Shown one piece after another: positions 61,845 to 64,000 of a DNA stretch of 64,000 nt (the first letter of the stretch is position 1; the number at the start of each line of letters is the position of its first letter). Source of the DNA: Paenibacillaceae bacterium (GTDB lineage: Bacteria; Bacillota; Bacilli; Paenibacillales; NBRC-103111); assembly GCA_029256185.1 (NCBI GenBank), contig JAQSYI010000014.1, forward strand, positions 62,001-126,000, given 5' to 3'. The notes under the pieces are model-generated. The model saw only the letters and a program-made list of their open reading frames with translations. It was not told the DNA's origin and did no database searches. The position numbers and the translations under genes were made by a program.

Positions 61845-63350
61845 ATGCCGTTCACGGAAGTATGCAACACGTATATCCGCAACACATTCGCAGCAGAAAA
61901 CAGCTTCCGGCACAGAAAGCAAGAAGAGATGGAACTGCCCGTATTTGAAAAGATCAAGCCGGTTCTTCCCCAACCCTACTGGAAGGGGCATGATTCGGCT
62001 GTCGCATGCTACTGGAAGGCCTGGGAGATCGCCTTTGGCAACCTGCTTCAGCCAACGGAGGAGAACGGATTTGTCGCCAATTATATCGACAGCGCCTTCA
62101 ATAAGTGCATCTTCATGTGGGATTCCTGCTTCATGCTGCTGTTCGCCAGATACGGCTGCCGGGCGTTCAACTTCCAGCACACCCTGGACAACTTCTACGC
62201 CAAGCAGCATGACGACGGGTTCATCTGCAGGGCTATCCATGAGAGCAACGGCTATGACCGCTTCCACCGCTTCGATCCGGTGAGCACAGGACCGAATATT
62301 ATGCCCTTCGCCGAATGGGAGTATTATCTCCACTTCCGGGATAAGGAGCGGCTCTCCCGCGTGTTCCCCGTGCTGGTGGCCTATCATCAATGGCTGAGGC
62401 AATACCGGACATGGAGGGACGGCAGCTATTGGTCCTCCGGCTGGGGCTGCGGCATGGATAACCAGCCCCGGCTGCAGGAGGGATACCATGAGGCTTTCTC
62501 CCACGGCCACCAGGTATGGGCGGATACATGCATGCAGCAGCTGTTCAGCGCCAAGCTGCTTGTCCGGACAGGCTGGGAACTGGGCAGAGCCCATGAGATC
62601 CCGGATGTGGCAGAGGAAATCGAGCTTCTCACTAACTATGTAAACCAGCGGCTGTGGGATGATAAAACCGCCTTCTATTACGATCTGTGGCGCGGGGATG
62701 AGCGCAACAGCACCAAATCCATCGGTGCCTACTGGTCCCTGCTGGCCGGTGCAGTCCCTGAGGAAAAGCTGAAAAGGTTCACCGCCCATCTTGAAAATCC
62801 TGCTGAGTTCAAGCGCCCTCACCGGATTCCCACCTTGTCTGCGGATCACCCGGGATATGACGGGAGCTCGGGAGGTTATTGGCGGGGCGGAGTGTGGGCG
62901 CCCACCAATTATATGGTGCTGAAGGGACTTGATGCGGCGGGATATGACTCATTGGCCCATGAAATTGGGTTGAACCATCTGGAGCAGGTGGTGCGGGTGT
63001 TCGAAGCAACGGGAACATTATGGGAGAACTACTCTCCTGAGCAAGCGGCCGCAGGCAGTCCGGCCAAGCCGGATTTTGTAGGCTGGTCGGGGTTGTCCCC
63101 CATAGCCGTTTTGTTGGAATTTGTATTCGGGATCAAAGCCCATGTTGCTGAGGCGCGTCTGGAATGGAGGGTACGCCTGACGGAGGAGCATGGAGTCCGT
63201 CAATTTCCGTTCGGGAAAGCGGGTATGCTGGATCTGTGGTGCGGGGAGCGCTCCTCTCCTGCGGAGAAGCCGGAGATCCGGGCATCCTCCAATATTCCGC
63301 TCAAGCTTGTCATTCAATGGGACGGCGGGGAGGAAGGGATGCAGCTGTAA
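61845..63350 (+). CDS. GH63-like (MGH-type) alpha-glycosidase
   Basis: The 501-residue protein has AGGAG 8 bases before ATG 61845. It looks like an alpha/alpha-toroid glycosidase of the GH63/trehalase/mannosylglycerate-hydrolase type: FMWDSCFMLLFARYG (about 90-104), DDGFICRAIHES and GSSGGYWRGGVWAPTNYMV (about 343-361). Asp in the FMWDS block and Glu in LWENYSPE are likely catalytic. No signal peptide is seen, so it is cytoplasmic and acts on sugars brought in by the operon's transporter. Exact substrate is unknown. Confidence 0.85.
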   Translation: MPFTEVCNTYIRNTFAAENSFRHRKQEEMELPVFEKIKPVLPQPYWKGHDSAVACYWKAWEIAFGNLLQPTEENGFVANYIDSAFNKCIFMWDSCFMLLFARYGCRAFNFQHTLDNFYAKQHDDGFICRAIHESNGYDRFHRFDPVSTGPNIMPFAEWEYYLHFRDKERLSRVFPVLVAYHQWLRQYRTWRDGSYWSSGWGCGMDNQPRLQEGYHEAFSHGHQVWADTCMQQLFSAKLLVRTGWELGRAHEIPDVAEEIELLTNYVNQRLWDDKTAFYYDLWRGDERNSTKSIGAYWSLLAGAVPEEKLKRFTAHLENPAEFKRPHRIPTLSADHPGYDGSSGGYWRGGVWAPTNYMVLKGLDAAGYDSLAHEIGLNHLEQVVRVFEATGTLWENYSPEQAAAGSPAKPDFVGWSGLSPIAVLLEFVFGIKAHVAEARLEWRVRLTEEHGVRQFPFGKAGMLDLWCGERSSPAEKPEIRASSNIPLKLVIQWDGGEEGMQL

Positions 63351-63412
63351 GAGGGATACCTGCAAAGACATCCCTCTATGCCAGGCAGCGGCAGCTATGC
63401 CTCCCACAACAG

Positions 63413-63444
63413 CAAGGCCCATGCATGTGACTGCATGGGCCTTG
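63413..63444. terminator. Bidirectional terminator, perfect 13-bp stem
   Basis: CAAGGCCCATGCA (63413-63425) pairs with 63432-63444 across a 6-base loop, between the convergent GH63-like and permease genes. Confidence 0.85.
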
Positions 63445-63467
63445 TAGCTGCTTGCGGATCTGACCTC

Positions 63468-64000
63468 CTATCCCTTCAAGCCCGTGTTGGCAAGTCCTTC
63501 AACGAAGAAGCGCTGGAATACCGCAACCAGGACAATCAGAGGCAGCAGCGCACAGGTGGAGGCTGCCAGCAGCCGGGGATAATCCGTCGAATATTCCCCC
63601 ACGAAGGTGGTGAGGCCCAGCGTCAGTGTGTACAGCGATTGATCCCGCAGGTAAATCAGCGGCCCCTCATATTCGTTCCAATGTGAGGTGAACGTCAGGA
63701 TCAGGAGGGTAATCAGCGCAGGCTTGGTAAGCGGCAGGCAGATTTGCCAGAACATCCGGAAGAAGCCTGCCCCGTCCACCTTGGCCGCCTCCAACAGCTC
63801 ATTGGGGATCGACGTGAAAAATTGCCGCATAAGAAACGTGCCGAATACCGTGAAGATTCCCGGCATAATCACAGCCAGATGGGTGTTGATAATCCCCATG
63901 TAATCGAACAGGATAAACCGTGGAACCAGCAGCACCTGTCCAGGAATGATGATTGTAGCCAGGTAAAGCAGGAACAGCGTGTCTCTGCCCTTGAAATTCA
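63468..64000 (-). CDS. Carbohydrate ABC transporter permease, MalG type, C-terminal part
   Basis: The frame stays open to the window edge, so only the last 177 residues are seen. It has four membrane segments and the EAA loop (LLEAAKVDGAGFFRMFWQI). The end RFFVEGLANTGLKG is typical of MalG/UgpE-like permeases, a different subfamily from the LplC-type permeases elsewhere in the window. It begins another sugar importer cluster lying to the right on the minus strand. Confidence 0.92.
   Translation of the reverse strand, partial: NFKGRDTLFLLYLATIIIPGQVLLVPRFILFDYMGIINTHLAVIMPGIFTVFGTFLMRQFFTSIPNELLEAAKVDGAGFFRMFWQICLPLTKPALITLLILTFTSHWNEYEGPLIYLRDQSLYTLTLGLTTFVGEYSTDYPRLLAASTCALLPLIVLVAVFQRFFVEGLANTGLKG

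Noticed and set aside
1-64000. rRNA, tRNA, transposase, integrase, prophage and toxin-antitoxin genes
   Set aside because: None of the translated frames or intergenic stretches showed their hallmarks.

Overview
The window looks like a chromosomal segment of a Paenibacillus-type, spore-forming Firmicute. The evidence is content: an alpha/beta-type small acid-soluble spore protein, sporulation protein YhbH, a complete GerA-type germinant receptor operon, many LplB/LplC-type sugar permeases without their own ATPases, large membrane-bound AraC regulators, strong AGGAGG ribosome binding sites, a T-box leader and a yybP-ykoY manganese riboswitch. No rRNA, tRNA, phage, transposase or CRISPR locus was seen.

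Layout. 1-4.6 kb: start of a DEAD/DEAH helicase (cut by the window edge), an unusual chemoreceptor, two small orphan genes and a repeat-rich gap. 4.6-9.4 kb: an AraC regulator divergent from GH88 and GH2 glycosidases. 9.4-13 kb: spore protein, secreted phosphodiester glycosidase-like protein, yhbH. 13-21 kb (minus strand): heparinase II/III-like lyase, membrane AraC sensor, two permeases, solute-binding lipoprotein. 21-22.7 kb: a hypothetical protein, repeat arrays and a DUF2933-like pair. 22.9-31.9 kb (plus): membrane AraC sensor, two permeases, solute-binding lipoprotein, an unassigned 604-residue protein. 31.9-35.5 kb: cation/proton antiporter, FAD oxidoreductase, AraC regulator. 35.6-41 kb: germination operon gerB-gerA-gerB-gerC plus a small two-helix protein. 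41-44.4 kb: a short gene, a 72-residue protein that is 46% methionine, recQ, and a small membrane gene with a triple-hairpin leader. 44.6-47.7 kb: AraC regulator divergent from a GH42 beta-galactosidase. 48-52 kb: TerC protein under a Mn riboswitch, a degenerate SRAP protein, and DAHP synthase/chorismate mutase under a T-box whose specifier reads UUC (Phe). 51.9-64 kb: membrane AraC sensor, a large secreted glycosidase-like protein on the opposite strand, a solute-binding protein-permease-permease-GH63-like operon, and the end of another permease gene.

Functionally the segment is mostly polysaccharide scavenging. Membrane AraC proteins probably sense extracellular sugars and switch on neighbouring importers, and cytoplasmic glycosidases (GH88, GH2, GH42, GH63-like) and lyases finish degradation. 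No ABC ATPase is encoded beside any transporter, so a shared MsmX-type ATPase encoded elsewhere is expected (inference from the family).

The least explained material lies between genes. There are several four-unit arrays with a 50-52 bp pitch, two of them arranged as two forward plus two inverted units. There is also a 169-bp MITE-like element with a partial second copy, a family of 51-52 bp C-run/G-run hairpins, and tandem 10-, 22-, 27-, 39- and 52-bp repeats. The methionine-rich gene has its own promoter, ribosome binding site and terminator, and is the most unusual coding sequence.
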